Shown: piece by piece, positions 7,306-15,192 of the stretch
Layout of the letters: every line of letters starts with the position of its first letter
Position numbering within the stretch: the first letter of the stretch is position 1
Assembly: GCA_919902505.1 (NCBI GenBank)
Contig: CAKKRE010000024.1
Coordinates: 1 to 34,656, forward strand
DNA: 34,656 nucleotides
Source of the DNA: Nitrospiraceae bacterium
GTDB lineage: Bacteria; Nitrospirota; Nitrospiria; Nitrospirales; Nitrospiraceae
Direction of reading: 5' to 3'
Notes under the pieces: model-generated
Databases searched by the model: none
What the model saw: only the letters and a program-made list of their open reading frames with translations
Told to the model about the DNA's origin: nothing
Position numbers and translations under genes: made by a program

Positions 7306-7777
7306 GCCGTGCTTGGGCGTCCGAGTCAATATCGGTGAACTGAATGCCCATTCCGGGAAATAACAAGTATCGTTCGGGTTTTGAACGCGTCCACGCCACC
7401 TTCGCGCGCGTTTCGAATTTCTGACTTGGCCGGTCAGGCAAGGCAAATTCAACCTTCAATTCAGTGCCGGGTGCTAACGGCGCACTACTTTCAATAAATA
7501 GTCCCCCTCCGCCGATCCCGCCGGTCAGACTGTCGAAGTGTTTTCCATCGACGGTGGTGCAGTGTACCTTGATTGCGAGCGGCGCTCGGGGATGCGCACG
7601 GCTATGGGCGAAGCGTGCGTCTTCGTCGATCGAGAGCATGTGTTCGATCAACGTGCCCCAGGTAAGTATGCTGAGGCGTTGCCCGGTGTCATCGAATAAA
7701 GACAGGGTTTCTTGGTCGCAGTCAATGCTGAGCGTCTTCCCTTGGTGTTCGCGAGTAGCGGTAACGGGAAACTTCAT
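7259..7777 (-). CDS. PilZ-domain protein, downstream copy of a tandem pair
   Basis: Cytoplasmic protein of 172 residues. Residues 1-55 form a short N-terminal domain (Met-Lys-Phe-Pro-Val, then a beta-rich stretch). Residues 58-170 form a PilZ domain, the usual receptor for cyclic di-GMP. The Arg-x-x-x-Arg half of the ligand motif is present (Arg60, Arg64). The second half, normally Asp/Asn-x-Ser-x-x-Gly, reads Gly-Ile-Gly-Gly-Gly-Gly (about 87-92), so the acidic/amide and serine positions are lost. The next gene upstream is a clear paralogue with the same change. Its last 47 bases overlap the 3' end of the HEAT lipoprotein gene. It probably acts in motility, attachment or envelope control, but whether it still binds cyclic di-GMP is open. 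Confidence 0.85.
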   Translation of the reverse strand: MKFPVTATREHQGKTLSIDCDQETLSLFDDTGQRLSILTWGTLIEHMLSIDEDARFAHSRAHPRAPLAIKVHCTTVDGKHFDSLTGGIGGGGLFIESSAPLAPGTELKVEFALPDRPSQKFETRAKVAWTRSKPERYLLFPGMGIQFTDIDSDAQARLIDLVASLNRTRATA

Positions 7778-7842
7778 CTTCGGCTCAGATCTCTTGTCTG
7801 TGTATGGGGGAGGTTCGAACTGCAGTTTTGTGCAGGAGTTGT

Positions 7843-8367
7843 TTACGTTGATTCGTCCTGCGGGATGCCCTTGACGGAATGAACCAGGCTCAGTACCCGA
7901 TTCCGTGTCTCCGCCGCGATGTCGCTGAAGCGGACGCCCATTCCCGGGCTAAATGTATATTGGTCGGCCTTCGGACACACCCACGCGATCACGCCTTTGG
8001 CCGACAGCCACTCGCCCGGACTTTCCGGCAGCGTAAACTCCATGGCAAGCTTAGTTCCAACGGCTAAGGGTGTGAAACTTTCGATAAATAAGCCTCCTCC
8101 GCCAATCCCGCCCGCTCGACTTTCGAATTGAGTGCCCTCTGGGGTGTGGTATTTGACTCGTATGGAGAGCGAGATGCGAGGCTCAGATCGCGCCTCACGG
8201 GACTGTTGAGGTTTCCGGTAGGTCAGAATTTGATCGACGAGAAAGTCCCAGGCCAGGCTTCCCATTGGCTCGCCGTTGATGCCCACCAAGGTGATCACTT
8301 CTTTGGAGGAATCAATCTCAAGCGTTTTGCCCTTGTGTCTATTGCTGGATACGACTGGGAATTTCAC
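7843..8367 (-). CDS. PilZ-domain protein, upstream copy of a tandem pair
   Basis: Paralogue of the following gene: 174 residues, same Met-Lys-Phe-Pro-Val start, same two-part layout, and ligand-motif residues at the same positions (Arg60, Arg64; the Gly-Ile-Gly-Gly-Gly-Gly-Leu-Phe-Ile stretch from residue 87). Starts at GTG with AAGGG eight bases upstream. Only 65 bases separate it from its paralogue, so the pair is likely an operon formed by tandem duplication. The two copies differ widely outside the core, so the duplication is old. Both keep Arg-x-x-x-Arg and both lack the canonical Asp/Asn-x-Ser-x-x-Gly. Confidence 0.85.
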   Translation of the reverse strand: MKFPVVSSNRHKGKTLEIDSSKEVITLVGINGEPMGSLAWDFLVDQILTYRKPQQSREARSEPRISLSIRVKYHTPEGTQFESRAGGIGGGGLFIESFTPLAVGTKLAMEFTLPESPGEWLSAKGVIAWVCPKADQYTFSPGMGVRFSDIAAETRNRVLSLVHSVKGIPQDEST

Positions 8368-8515
8368 ATGCGCCGCCCTTCGGAAAAGGCACCAGTGGGG
8401 GGATATCCATCTTTCCGCAAGTATACCGCACGAAACGGTCTTGTCGACAAAAACCTAAGATTTGGGGAAGTGGGTTGGTGAAGGCACGCCTGAAGTGCTG
8501 CTCTGGGGGGAGCAT

Positions 8516-8542
8516 GAAAAGAGGGGGCGCGAGGCCCCCTCT
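8516..8542 (-). terminator. Intrinsic terminator of the tig-clpP-clpX operon
   Basis: The arms AGAGGGGGC and GCCCCCTCT pair perfectly over nine bp with a five-base loop. On the minus strand the stem is followed by TTTTC. It lies about 45 bases after the clpX stop. Confidence 0.75.
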
Positions 8543-8586
8543 GGAAGGAGTAAAGCTAGTGGTGAGAATAAACTGCCACGGGAAAG

Positions 8587-9843
8587 TTATGCACTTTTCA
8601 CGTCCTTATCCTGCTCAAAGATCCGGATCGGAGCGTGTTTTCCGCTGATGGCGTCTTCGGTTATGACGACTTCCTTAATTTGTTTCTGCGAAGGCGCATC
8701 GTACATCACGTCGAGCATGGCCTCTTCTAGAATTGAGCGTAACCCGCGTGCCCCGGTCTTTTGTGTGAAGGCTTTCCGCGCAACGGCGCTCAGGGCTCCC
8801 TCCGTAAAACGGAGCTTGACCTTCTCGAAGGAAAGCAACTTTTCATATTGCTTGGTAAGCGCATTTCGGGGCTCGGTAAGGATGCGAATCAACGCCTGCT
8901 CGTCGAGTTCATCCAGGGTGGCGACGACCGGCAAGCGGCCGATGAACTCAGGGATCAACCCATACTTCAGGAGATCTTCGGGTTGGACATGCGGCAACAA
9001 CTCACTCAATCGGATGTCGTTGCGGCCTCGCACTTCCGCTCCGAACCCCATTGATTTTTTGTTCATACGTTGTTCGATGATATGCTCCAGCCCGACAAAA
9101 GCCCCTCCGCAGATGAACAAAATGTTTGAGGTGTTCACCTGAATGAACTCTTGATGCGGGTGCTTGCGCCCACCTTGCGGCGGCACGTTCGCGACGGTTC
9201 CTTCAATAAGTTTCAGGAGCGCCTGCTGAACGCCTTCACCGGAGACATCCCTCGTGATAGAAGGACTATCGCTTTTTCTACTAATCTTGTCGATTTCGTC
9301 GATATACACAATCCCGCGCTCGGCGCGTTCGACATCGTAGTCAGCGGCCTGTAGTAGTTTTAGGATTATGTTCTCAACGTCTTCACCGACATAGCCTGCT
9401 TCTGTGAGCGTAGTGGCATCCGCAAGGGTGAACGGCACGTCAAGGAACTTGGCCAGGGTTTGAGCCAGGAGTGTTTTTCCGGTGCCGGTTGGGCCGATGA
9501 CCAGAATATTGCCTTTTTGGAGTTCGACATCGTCGACGTCTTTCTCCTTGGCGGAAATGCGCTTGTAGTGGTTGTGCACGGCAACGGAGAGGATTCGCTT
9601 GGCACGATCCTGCCCGACCACGTATTGATCAAGGTGGTGTTTGATTTCGGCAGGTTTCTTCAGCTTCGAAGATATTTCTTCCTTAGCCTCTTCCCAATCC
9701 TCCGCAATGATGTCGTTGCAGAGGTTGACACATTCATCGCAAATGTAGACGGTGGGACCGGCGATGAGCTTACGCACTTCGTCACGGCTTTTCCCGCAAA
9801 ATGAGCATCGCAGGTGCCGATCAATCTTTTCTTGCTTAGCCAT
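8587..9843 (-). CDS. clpX: ATP-dependent Clp protease, ATPase subunit ClpX
   Basis: AAA+ unfoldase that recognises tagged or damaged proteins and feeds them into ClpP. 418 residues, standard length. The N-terminal zinc-binding domain has Cys13, Cys16, Cys35 and Cys38. Walker A is Gly-Pro-Thr-Gly-Thr-Gly-Lys-Thr (117-124), Walker B Ile-Val-Tyr-Ile-Asp-Glu-Ile-Asp (178-185). The pore loop Gly-Tyr-Val-Gly is at 150-153. The ClpP-docking tripeptide is Met-Gly-Phe in place of the common Ile-Gly-Phe. It is the last gene of the operon, 26 bases after clpP, and is followed by an intrinsic terminator. All key residues are present. Confidence 0.99.
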   Translation of the reverse strand: MAKQEKIDRHLRCSFCGKSRDEVRKLIAGPTVYICDECVNLCNDIIAEDWEEAKEEISSKLKKPAEIKHHLDQYVVGQDRAKRILSVAVHNHYKRISAKEKDVDDVELQKGNILVIGPTGTGKTLLAQTLAKFLDVPFTLADATTLTEAGYVGEDVENIILKLLQAADYDVERAERGIVYIDEIDKISRKSDSPSITRDVSGEGVQQALLKLIEGTVANVPPQGGRKHPHQEFIQVNTSNILFICGGAFVGLEHIIEQRMNKKSMGFGAEVRGRNDIRLSELLPHVQPEDLLKYGLIPEFIGRLPVVATLDELDEQALIRILTEPRNALTKQYEKLLSFEKVKLRFTEGALSAVARKAFTQKTGARGLRSILEEAMLDVMYDAPSQKQIKEVVITEDAISGKHAPIRIFEQDKDVKSA

Positions 9844-9869
9844 GCTGCCTCCTGTACACCAAAGGTCAA

Positions 9870-10505
9870 CTAGCTCTTGCCGCCGTCCTTCCCTGAGTCC
9901 GTGGACCCTACGGGCTTGAGGCTCTTCAGGGGGCGTGTGATAACTTCATCGATCAATCCATACCGCTTTGCTTCTTCGCTCGACATGAAATAGTCTCGCT
10001 CGGTGTCCTGCGAAATTTTGTCCAGCGGCTGTCCGGTGTGTTTCGCCATGATTTCGTTCAGGCGCTCCCGAATTTTCAGGATCTCGCGCGCGTGAATGTC
10101 GATCTCCGTGGCTTGACCTTGAAACCCGCCCATCGGTTGATGGATCATGACTCGGGCATTCGGCAAGGCGTAGCGCTTGCCCTTTGTGCCGGCTGTCAGA
10201 AGGAAGGCCCCCATGCTGGCAGCCTGGCCTAAGCAGATCGTATTGATGGCAGGTTTGACGTATTGCATCGTATCGTAGATGCCAAGTCCAGCCGTGACAC
10301 TTCCCCCGGGGGAATTGATGTACAGATTGATATCCTTTTCAGGATCTTCGGCTTCCAGGAACAGCAGTTGAGCGATAATCAGGTTGGCGAAGACGTCATC
10401 GATCGGTGCGCCGAGAAAGATGATGCGGTCTTTAAGCAGGCGTGAGTAAATGTCATAGGCACGTTCGCCGCGGTTCGTCTGTTCGATGACAATCGGAACT
10501 AGCAT
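9870..10505 (-). CDS. clpP: ATP-dependent Clp protease, proteolytic subunit ClpP
   Basis: Serine protease forming the tetradecameric chamber of ClpXP. 211 residues. The catalytic triad is Ser97 (Ala-Ala-Ser-Met-Gly), His122 (Ile-His-Gln-Pro) and Asp171, at the same numbers as in E. coli. The oxyanion-hole Ser-Pro-Gly-Gly is at 65-68. It lies between tig and clpX in the order found in many bacteria. The 127 bases separating it from tig could hold an internal promoter, but I see no convincing one. The C-terminal tail is rich in Gly, Lys and Ser and probably disordered. Confidence 0.99.
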   Translation of the reverse strand: MLVPIVIEQTNRGERAYDIYSRLLKDRIIFLGAPIDDVFANLIIAQLLFLEAEDPEKDINLYINSPGGSVTAGLGIYDTMQYVKPAINTICLGQAASMGAFLLTAGTKGKRYALPNARVMIHQPMGGFQGQATEIDIHAREILKIRERLNEIMAKHTGQPLDKISQDTERDYFMSSEEAKRYGLIDEVITRPLKSLKPVGSTDSGKDGGKS

Positions 10506-10632
10506 TCAGCTGAATCCTTTCCGCTAGAGGCCTGACAGGTGGAAACTCTTCAGTTTACCATACTCAATTAACCTGGATTTTGGTGATCACCGCCCGGCTA
10601 TCCAGTGTTGCGACTCATGGCAGCCGACTATG

Positions 10633-11958
10633 CTACCCCTGGATCATTGCGTGTTTGTAGACAAAATCCAAAGCTTTATCGGCCAAAATCCGAGATCGAA
10701 GGTCGTCTAGGGTGTCTTGCCCACCGGCCTGAATCATGCGGGTGACTTCTTCGACCGAGAGTTTGACCTCCGCAGCGAGCCTCGTGATTTCGTTGCCAAG
10801 ATCCTCATTCGTGACGGTGATGCTTTCCTTCGCCGCCAGTGCCTCAAGGATAAGTCCGACCTTTACGCGCCGTTCGGCCTCTGGGCGCAGTTCATCCTGG
10901 AGTTTCTTGGCGTCCTCTGTTTGAGGCGCGGCAAGTGAAGTGTCGGGATTGTCGCCGGATTTCCGCTGGCGGGATTGCAATTGTTGCCGGACCATGGCCG
11001 ACAGCTCTCGCTCAACCAGTGTTCCGGGAAGTTCAAAATGATGGGTTTCAGCCAGTCGCTTTAAGATGGTGTCCTTGTAGCTATCCTCGATATCTTTCTT
11101 CAGGGCCCGTTCCATTTCGGTGCGAAGCTTCTCTCGGATTTCCTGCAATGATTGGTAGGGACCGCAATCCTTTGCGAACTCATCGTCCAGTGCGGGGAGC
11201 TGTTTCTGCTTTACGGACTTGATGGTACAGCGAAAGCTCACGGTCTTGCCGGCGACGCGAGTATCAGGGTGTGTCGCGGGATAGGCTTGTGGAATAGTGA
11301 TCGCCTCACCTTCCTTTTTGCCTGGGAGATGAGCGTCAATGTCGATGCCAAGCACGGAGGCATGTGAGCCCATTCTGTGAAGGTGCCCTTCTTTGGTCGT
11401 TCCTTCGAGTGGCTTGCCATCCAAGGTTCCTTCAATATCTAAGACCGCATAGTCGCCATCGGCCAATGTTGTTCCGGCGGGAGCAGGGTGTAATTGGGCC
11501 ATTTGCTCGCGGAGAACGTCGAGGGCTTTTTGAACCTGTTCATCCGAGACCGTTCTCTGATCCTGTTTGAGGGAGATAGGATTCGGAGCCTTGTAATCTC
11601 GAAGCTCGATGGTCGGCTTGATTTCAACGGTTGCGGTAAAGCTAAAGGGCGTGTCTTTTTTGACTTTGACCCGTTCCAGTGGCGGAATTTCTACGAGAAC
11701 CGGAATGATGCCCGCTTGGCGGATGGCTCGATCATAATAATCCGGGACCAGGCTGCGAATCACGTCCTCTTCGATCGTCTTTGCATATCGCTTCTCAAGT
11801 AACTGGAGCGGAGCCTTGCCAGGTCTGAATCCGGGAATGCGAACCTGCCGGTTCAATTCAGAGTAGGCCTGAACAAAGCGCAGGTTCACTTCATCTGCCG
11901 GGACTTCAATTTTGAGGGCCCGCTTCATGGGGCCGAGTTCGGTCATTTCCATTTTCAT
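10633..11958 (-). CDS. tig: Trigger factor (ribosome-associated chaperone and prolyl isomerase)
   Basis: Chaperone that sits at the ribosomal exit tunnel and shields nascent chains. About 441 residues (E. coli 432). The N-terminal ribosome-binding domain carries the signature Gly-Phe-Arg-Pro-Gly-Lys-Ala-Pro. The FKBP-type isomerase domain occupies roughly residues 160-245 and the helical C-terminal chaperone arms follow. I place the start at the ATG at 11958: the longer open frame to 12048 runs back into the tRNA-Leu gene and is not plausible. A GGAGG lies upstream at rather long spacing, so an ATG at 11952 is also possible. The gene follows tRNA-Leu by about 60 bases on the same strand and is probably co-transcribed with it. 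Confidence 0.97.
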   Translation of the reverse strand: MKMEMTELGPMKRALKIEVPADEVNLRFVQAYSELNRQVRIPGFRPGKAPLQLLEKRYAKTIEEDVIRSLVPDYYDRAIRQAGIIPVLVEIPPLERVKVKKDTPFSFTATVEIKPTIELRDYKAPNPISLKQDQRTVSDEQVQKALDVLREQMAQLHPAPAGTTLADGDYAVLDIEGTLDGKPLEGTTKEGHLHRMGSHASVLGIDIDAHLPGKKEGEAITIPQAYPATHPDTRVAGKTVSFRCTIKSVKQKQLPALDDEFAKDCGPYQSLQEIREKLRTEMERALKKDIEDSYKDTILKRLAETHHFELPGTLVERELSAMVRQQLQSRQRKSGDNPDTSLAAPQTEDAKKLQDELRPEAERRVKVGLILEALAAKESITVTNEDLGNEITRLAAEVKLSVEEVTRMIQAGGQDTLDDLRSRILADKALDFVYKHAMIQG

Positions 11959-12018
11959 AAAGCTATTCACGTCCTCCGGGTCCGAAAAGTTATTTGCGCT
12001 ATGCGGATCTGTGAGAGG

Positions 12019-12101
12019 TGGTGCGAGAGGGGGGACTTGAACCCCCACGGTTACCCACGAGATCCTAAGTCTCGCGCGTCTGCCAGTTCCGCCACTCTCG
12101 C
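12019..12101 (-). tRNA. tRNA-Leu (anticodon UAG)
   Basis: Class II tRNA of 83 bases. The acceptor stem GCGAGAG pairs with CTCTCGC, the discriminator is A, and CCA is encoded. The anticodon loop reads CTTAGGA with anticodon TAG (reads CUA codons), and the T-loop is TTCAAGT. A long variable arm is present, as expected for leucine. It is followed on the same strand by tig. Confidence 0.95.
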
Positions 12102-12182
12102 GCGACGCTGAGTACTAGGTTGCTCACCGATGCTACATACGGAATGTGTCTGCGCGTGGAAAGACACGATGAATAATGACAT

Positions 12183-12212
12183 TTTGTACCGTCGATCGAG
12201 TCTACCTGTCAA
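12183..12212 (-). promoter_or_regulatory. Candidate sigma-70 promoter for tRNA-Leu and tig-clpP-clpX
   Basis: On the minus strand a perfect TTGACA (12212-12207) and TACAAA (12188-12183) are 18 bases apart. The start site would be near 12176, about 75 bases before the mature tRNA end. No terminator is seen between tRNA-Leu and tig, so one transcript could carry both. Confidence 0.5.
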
Positions 12213-12432
12213 CCCATACGCAGGTGGGGCCCCTGCGTTTGCCTGTCGGTTAGAGTAAAAACATGACGCTGATGATAAGGCCGCTGGATGAGGATATGTG
12301 CGCCGCTGGTTCAACTCGATGCATGGCGCTCCTGCATAGTGTCGGGACGCTTTGGAGCGTATAGCGTATAATGAAGCGTCGATTCTTTATTGGATGGACC
12401 GTCATCACCCTATTGGAAAGGAGGAAGTCCAT

Positions 12433-13518
12433 ATGACGCGGAGCGCTTCCTTTGCCGCAGCGATCTTCCTTCTGCTTCTCCTTGGCATCGGCTCTTCAGG
12501 ATGGGCCTATCGAGACTACTTTAGTGAAACGCAAAAGGCGCTACTGGCAAATATCCAGACGGTTCTCGTTGAGGTGATCGCGCTGACTGATACGGGCGCT
12601 GGTAACCCCGACGGAATCAGAGAAGTTGTCACGCGACGCATGACGGAAATGGGCTATGCAGTCATTGCAGAACCCGCCCTTCCGCACGATGTCGTCGTCC
12701 GGGTAAAGTGCGAGCAACGTAAGACGTGGGAAGGTACCGCGGCGGCCGGTGGAGACAATGATTTACTGGATGCCCCTTCTCGCCTGTGGAAGGGACCGGC
12801 GTGTCAGGTGACCTATGCTTTGGGAGGGATGAAGATCAAATGGCAGAAAGAGGTTCGGACGGAATTTGAAGATGCCAATCAGGTTGCTCAATCGGCTCAG
12901 GGTGGCGCGCCCGGTCCCTATGCCCTGACCGCGCTCCAGGTCGAGTTAGAGAAGTATGAATTTCCGCTTTTCTTGACGGCCGAATGGGGGCAGCCGGATC
13001 GACTGCTGAAGTTGATGGATTCTCCGGACACCAGCCAGCTCCGGAAATTGAAGATTATTTCCCTCCTGGGAGAGATGGTGGCCGATGAAGCGTTGCCCCA
13101 TCTGACAGAGGCGCTGAAGGATAAAGACTTGGCAAAGCAAGCGGCGGTGGCGTTGGGTAATATGGGGAAGGAGGGAATCCCAGTGCTCATCGATATCCTC
13201 AAGCACTCCAAACAGCCAGATTTGCAGGCAGCGGCGGCTAAGGGGTTGGGCGATCTTGGCAATACCCATAGTGACCCGAGAGTGGTTCCGCCGCTTCTTG
13301 AGATGTTGGACGCACCCGGCATTGACATCGCTGTTCAAACGGAGATTGCCTGGGCATTGGGGCGGGTTCCCGACCGGCGATCGGTTGAGCCACTGTTTGC
13401 CCTCGATAGGAAATTGCAGAAGATCCGCAACGATCCCCCGGACCCTCAGATCAAGAAGCTAAAGGAGGCCGTGTTCTGGTCGATTAAGCAGGTCTACACC
13501 GAAGACCAGTACAGCTAA
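12433..13518 (+). CDS. Exported HEAT-repeat protein
   Basis: 361-residue protein. The N-terminus has a Sec signal peptide (Leu-rich core at residues 12-20, then Gly-Trp-Ala-Tyr). No lipobox cysteine is present, so it is probably periplasmic. Residues 25-185 form an unrecognised domain with a conserved-looking Lys-Trp-Gln-Lys-Glu-Val segment. Residues 195-350 contain four to five HEAT repeats (for example Ala-Leu-Pro-His-Leu-Thr-Glu-Ala-Leu-Lys-Asp, then Ala-Ala-Val-Ala-Leu-Gly-Asn). The ATG at 12433 is chosen for its strong AAGGAGGAAG site and because the signal peptide starts there. A TATAAT lies at 12367-12372, but no good -35 goes with it. It is probably a single-gene unit of scaffolding type; the partner is unknown. 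Confidence 0.85.
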   Translation: MTRSASFAAAIFLLLLLGIGSSGWAYRDYFSETQKALLANIQTVLVEVIALTDTGAGNPDGIREVVTRRMTEMGYAVIAEPALPHDVVVRVKCEQRKTWEGTAAAGGDNDLLDAPSRLWKGPACQVTYALGGMKIKWQKEVRTEFEDANQVAQSAQGGAPGPYALTALQVELEKYEFPLFLTAEWGQPDRLLKLMDSPDTSQLRKLKIISLLGEMVADEALPHLTEALKDKDLAKQAAVALGNMGKEGIPVLIDILKHSKQPDLQAAAAKGLGDLGNTHSDPRVVPPLLEMLDAPGIDIAVQTEIAWALGRVPDRRSVEPLFALDRKLQKIRNDPPDPQIKKLKEAVFWSIKQVYTEDQYS

Positions 13519-13880
13519 CCTGCGATTCACACCCTCCCGGTTCTTCCTTGCCGTTCCAGTGGCGGTTACCGGGATGAAGCCTAAGGTGTGTGCTCTGAGC
13601 CCCGCTTCGTCCTCTTGCCGCAACTAGCTAGGGTTATTTGAACCCCTCGCGCTTCAGGAAGATTCTCGCCCAGCCCGTCCAGTTGTTTTATGACCATCAT
13701 GTGCGACGGGCTATACCTTGCCCACTGTGAGCGGAGATCGTCGTCATAGATGTCCAACTTCGTGCTGTGAAAACGTAGATGACTCTGTTAAGGAGACAAT
13801 CCCTCTCGGGGTGATCATGGCCTTACCATCGGGGTCGTGGTGCATGGGAGGGCGAATGAAAACCAGGGGGGATCAAGTGT
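13519..13880. other. Non-coding gap of 362 bases upstream of the broken transporter gene
   Basis: No open frame of note on either strand. An imperfect stem (CCCGGT at 13536 with ACCGGG at 13568, plus inner pairs) may end the HEAT gene transcript, though no T-run follows. Further on are a small hairpin (GGGTT/AACCC, 13631-13645) and an eight-bp inverted repeat (AGCCCGTC at 13672 with GACGGGCT at 13705). No promoter with two good boxes is evident. The gap may be decayed sequence accompanying the pseudogene. Confidence 0.5.
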
Positions 13881-15126
13881 ATGAATAGGGTCTCACGCAG
13901 ACGTTTCTTGCAACTATCAGCCATGACCGGCGGCGCGTTGTTCTGTGGCGACTTGGCCGACCGTGTGCTCGGTGCGTCGCCCGATCAAGCGGTGGCCTGT
14001 GCGGCAGAGCCGATCAAGATCGGGATCCTTGATCCGCTCTCGAGCCCGTACAAGACCTCTTCCATTCATGATGTGCATGGGGCCAATGTGGCCGTCGATC
14101 TGTTCAATAAACGTGGCGGTGTGTTGGGGCGACCGGTTGCGATTCTCGAAGCCGATGATGCGTCGAATTCTGAGACAGCCATCAAAGCCGCCACAAAGTT
14201 TGTGCAAGATGATCGGGTTGATGTCCTGATGGGCACGTTTAATGCGGATTGTGCGCTTGTGGCTTCGGAGTTGGCGAAGAAGGAGAACAAGCTGTTCATG
14301 GTCACGGGCTCCCTTCTCCCCGAACTAACCGGAGCCGCGTGCAGCTCGCATACGTTCGTGTTTATGCCGAATGCCATCGATGATGGCGCAGGCTGTCGTG
14401 CCCCACTTGGTCAAGGCCTACGGCACTCGCTGGTATATGCTGACGACCAGCTCATTGGACGGCAAAGCCATGGCGCAGGCCATGGTGGCGGCCGGCCAGG
14501 CTCATGGCGTTGAGTTTGTGGGGGAGGCACTCGTGCCTTTTGGGGCGGCGGACTTCACTGCGGCGTTCACGGCGGCCAAGGACAAACATCCGACGTTGGT
14601 GGTGCTCAATCTCTATGGGTAGGATTTGGTCCACGCATTGAAGGCGTACAGCACACTTGAGTTTGCGAAGGAGAAGATCGGCGTGGGTGGGATGATTGCG
14701 GGTGAACAAATTGGACGGCCCCTCGGTTATGCCAACAATGCCGGCATTTGGGGACTCATCTGGGATCCAAAGGTCAACACGGAAGGATCCAGGCAGTTTA
14801 TTCGAGCAGTCGTCGACAAATACAATCACACGCCAACGTCGCGCGGCTATCTTGGGTATGCCGCGATGACGCAGATCCTGGAGGCGATTCAACGCGCAGG
14901 AACGACGGACGCCTCCGCACTCATGAAGGCGTTGGAGGGGCGCGAGTTTGACGGGCTGAAGGAGGGACGGTCCTACTTCCAGGCCTCAACCCATCAGCAT
15001 ATGCAGGATGTGCTGGTCGGGGAAGCCTACGGAAAGGAGCTGGGGCTTGGGCATTACAAGATTCTGGCGACGGTTTCAGGCGACAGTCTTGCGGGGTCTG
15101 TTCAGGCAGGCGTCTGTCAGTTGTAG
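13881..15126 (+). pseudogene. ABC-transporter substrate-binding protein (branched-chain amino acid/amide/urea type), disrupted
   Basis: Remnant of a type-1 periplasmic binding protein of the LivK/UrtA-like group. Residues 5-10 (Ser-Arg-Arg-Arg-Phe-Leu) and a following hydrophobic stretch form a twin-arginine signal. The first frame runs to 14513 but loses family similarity after about 14385, and similarity resumes in the next frame from 14371-14386. That second frame then hits TAG at 14620-14622 in Leu-Tyr-Gly-stop-Asp-Leu-Val-His, where TGG (Trp) is the natural reading. Similarity continues unbroken to the real stop at 15124-15126. Joined, the product would be about 415 residues, normal for the family. 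No permease or ATPase genes lie nearby, so this is an orphan. A Shine-Dalgarno-like GGGGGG precedes the ATG. A sequencing slip could explain the frameshift but not readily both lesions. Confidence 0.85.
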
Positions 15127-15192
15127 TGAACAGGCCCTGATGTGGCGGTAGCGAGTTGTCAGTGCGGGGTGGCGTGGCTGCTGTGTGATTGG

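Noticed and set aside
12352-12432. 27-codon upstream extension of the second HEAT protein
   Set aside because: It overlaps the TATAAT at 12367 and precedes the signal peptide. The ATG at 12433 has a much better ribosome-binding site.
14620-14622. In-frame TAG read as pyrrolysine or readthrough
   Set aside because: A frameshift in the same gene already breaks it, and the natural residue at this place is Trp, one base from TAG. No pyrrolysine genes are seen here.
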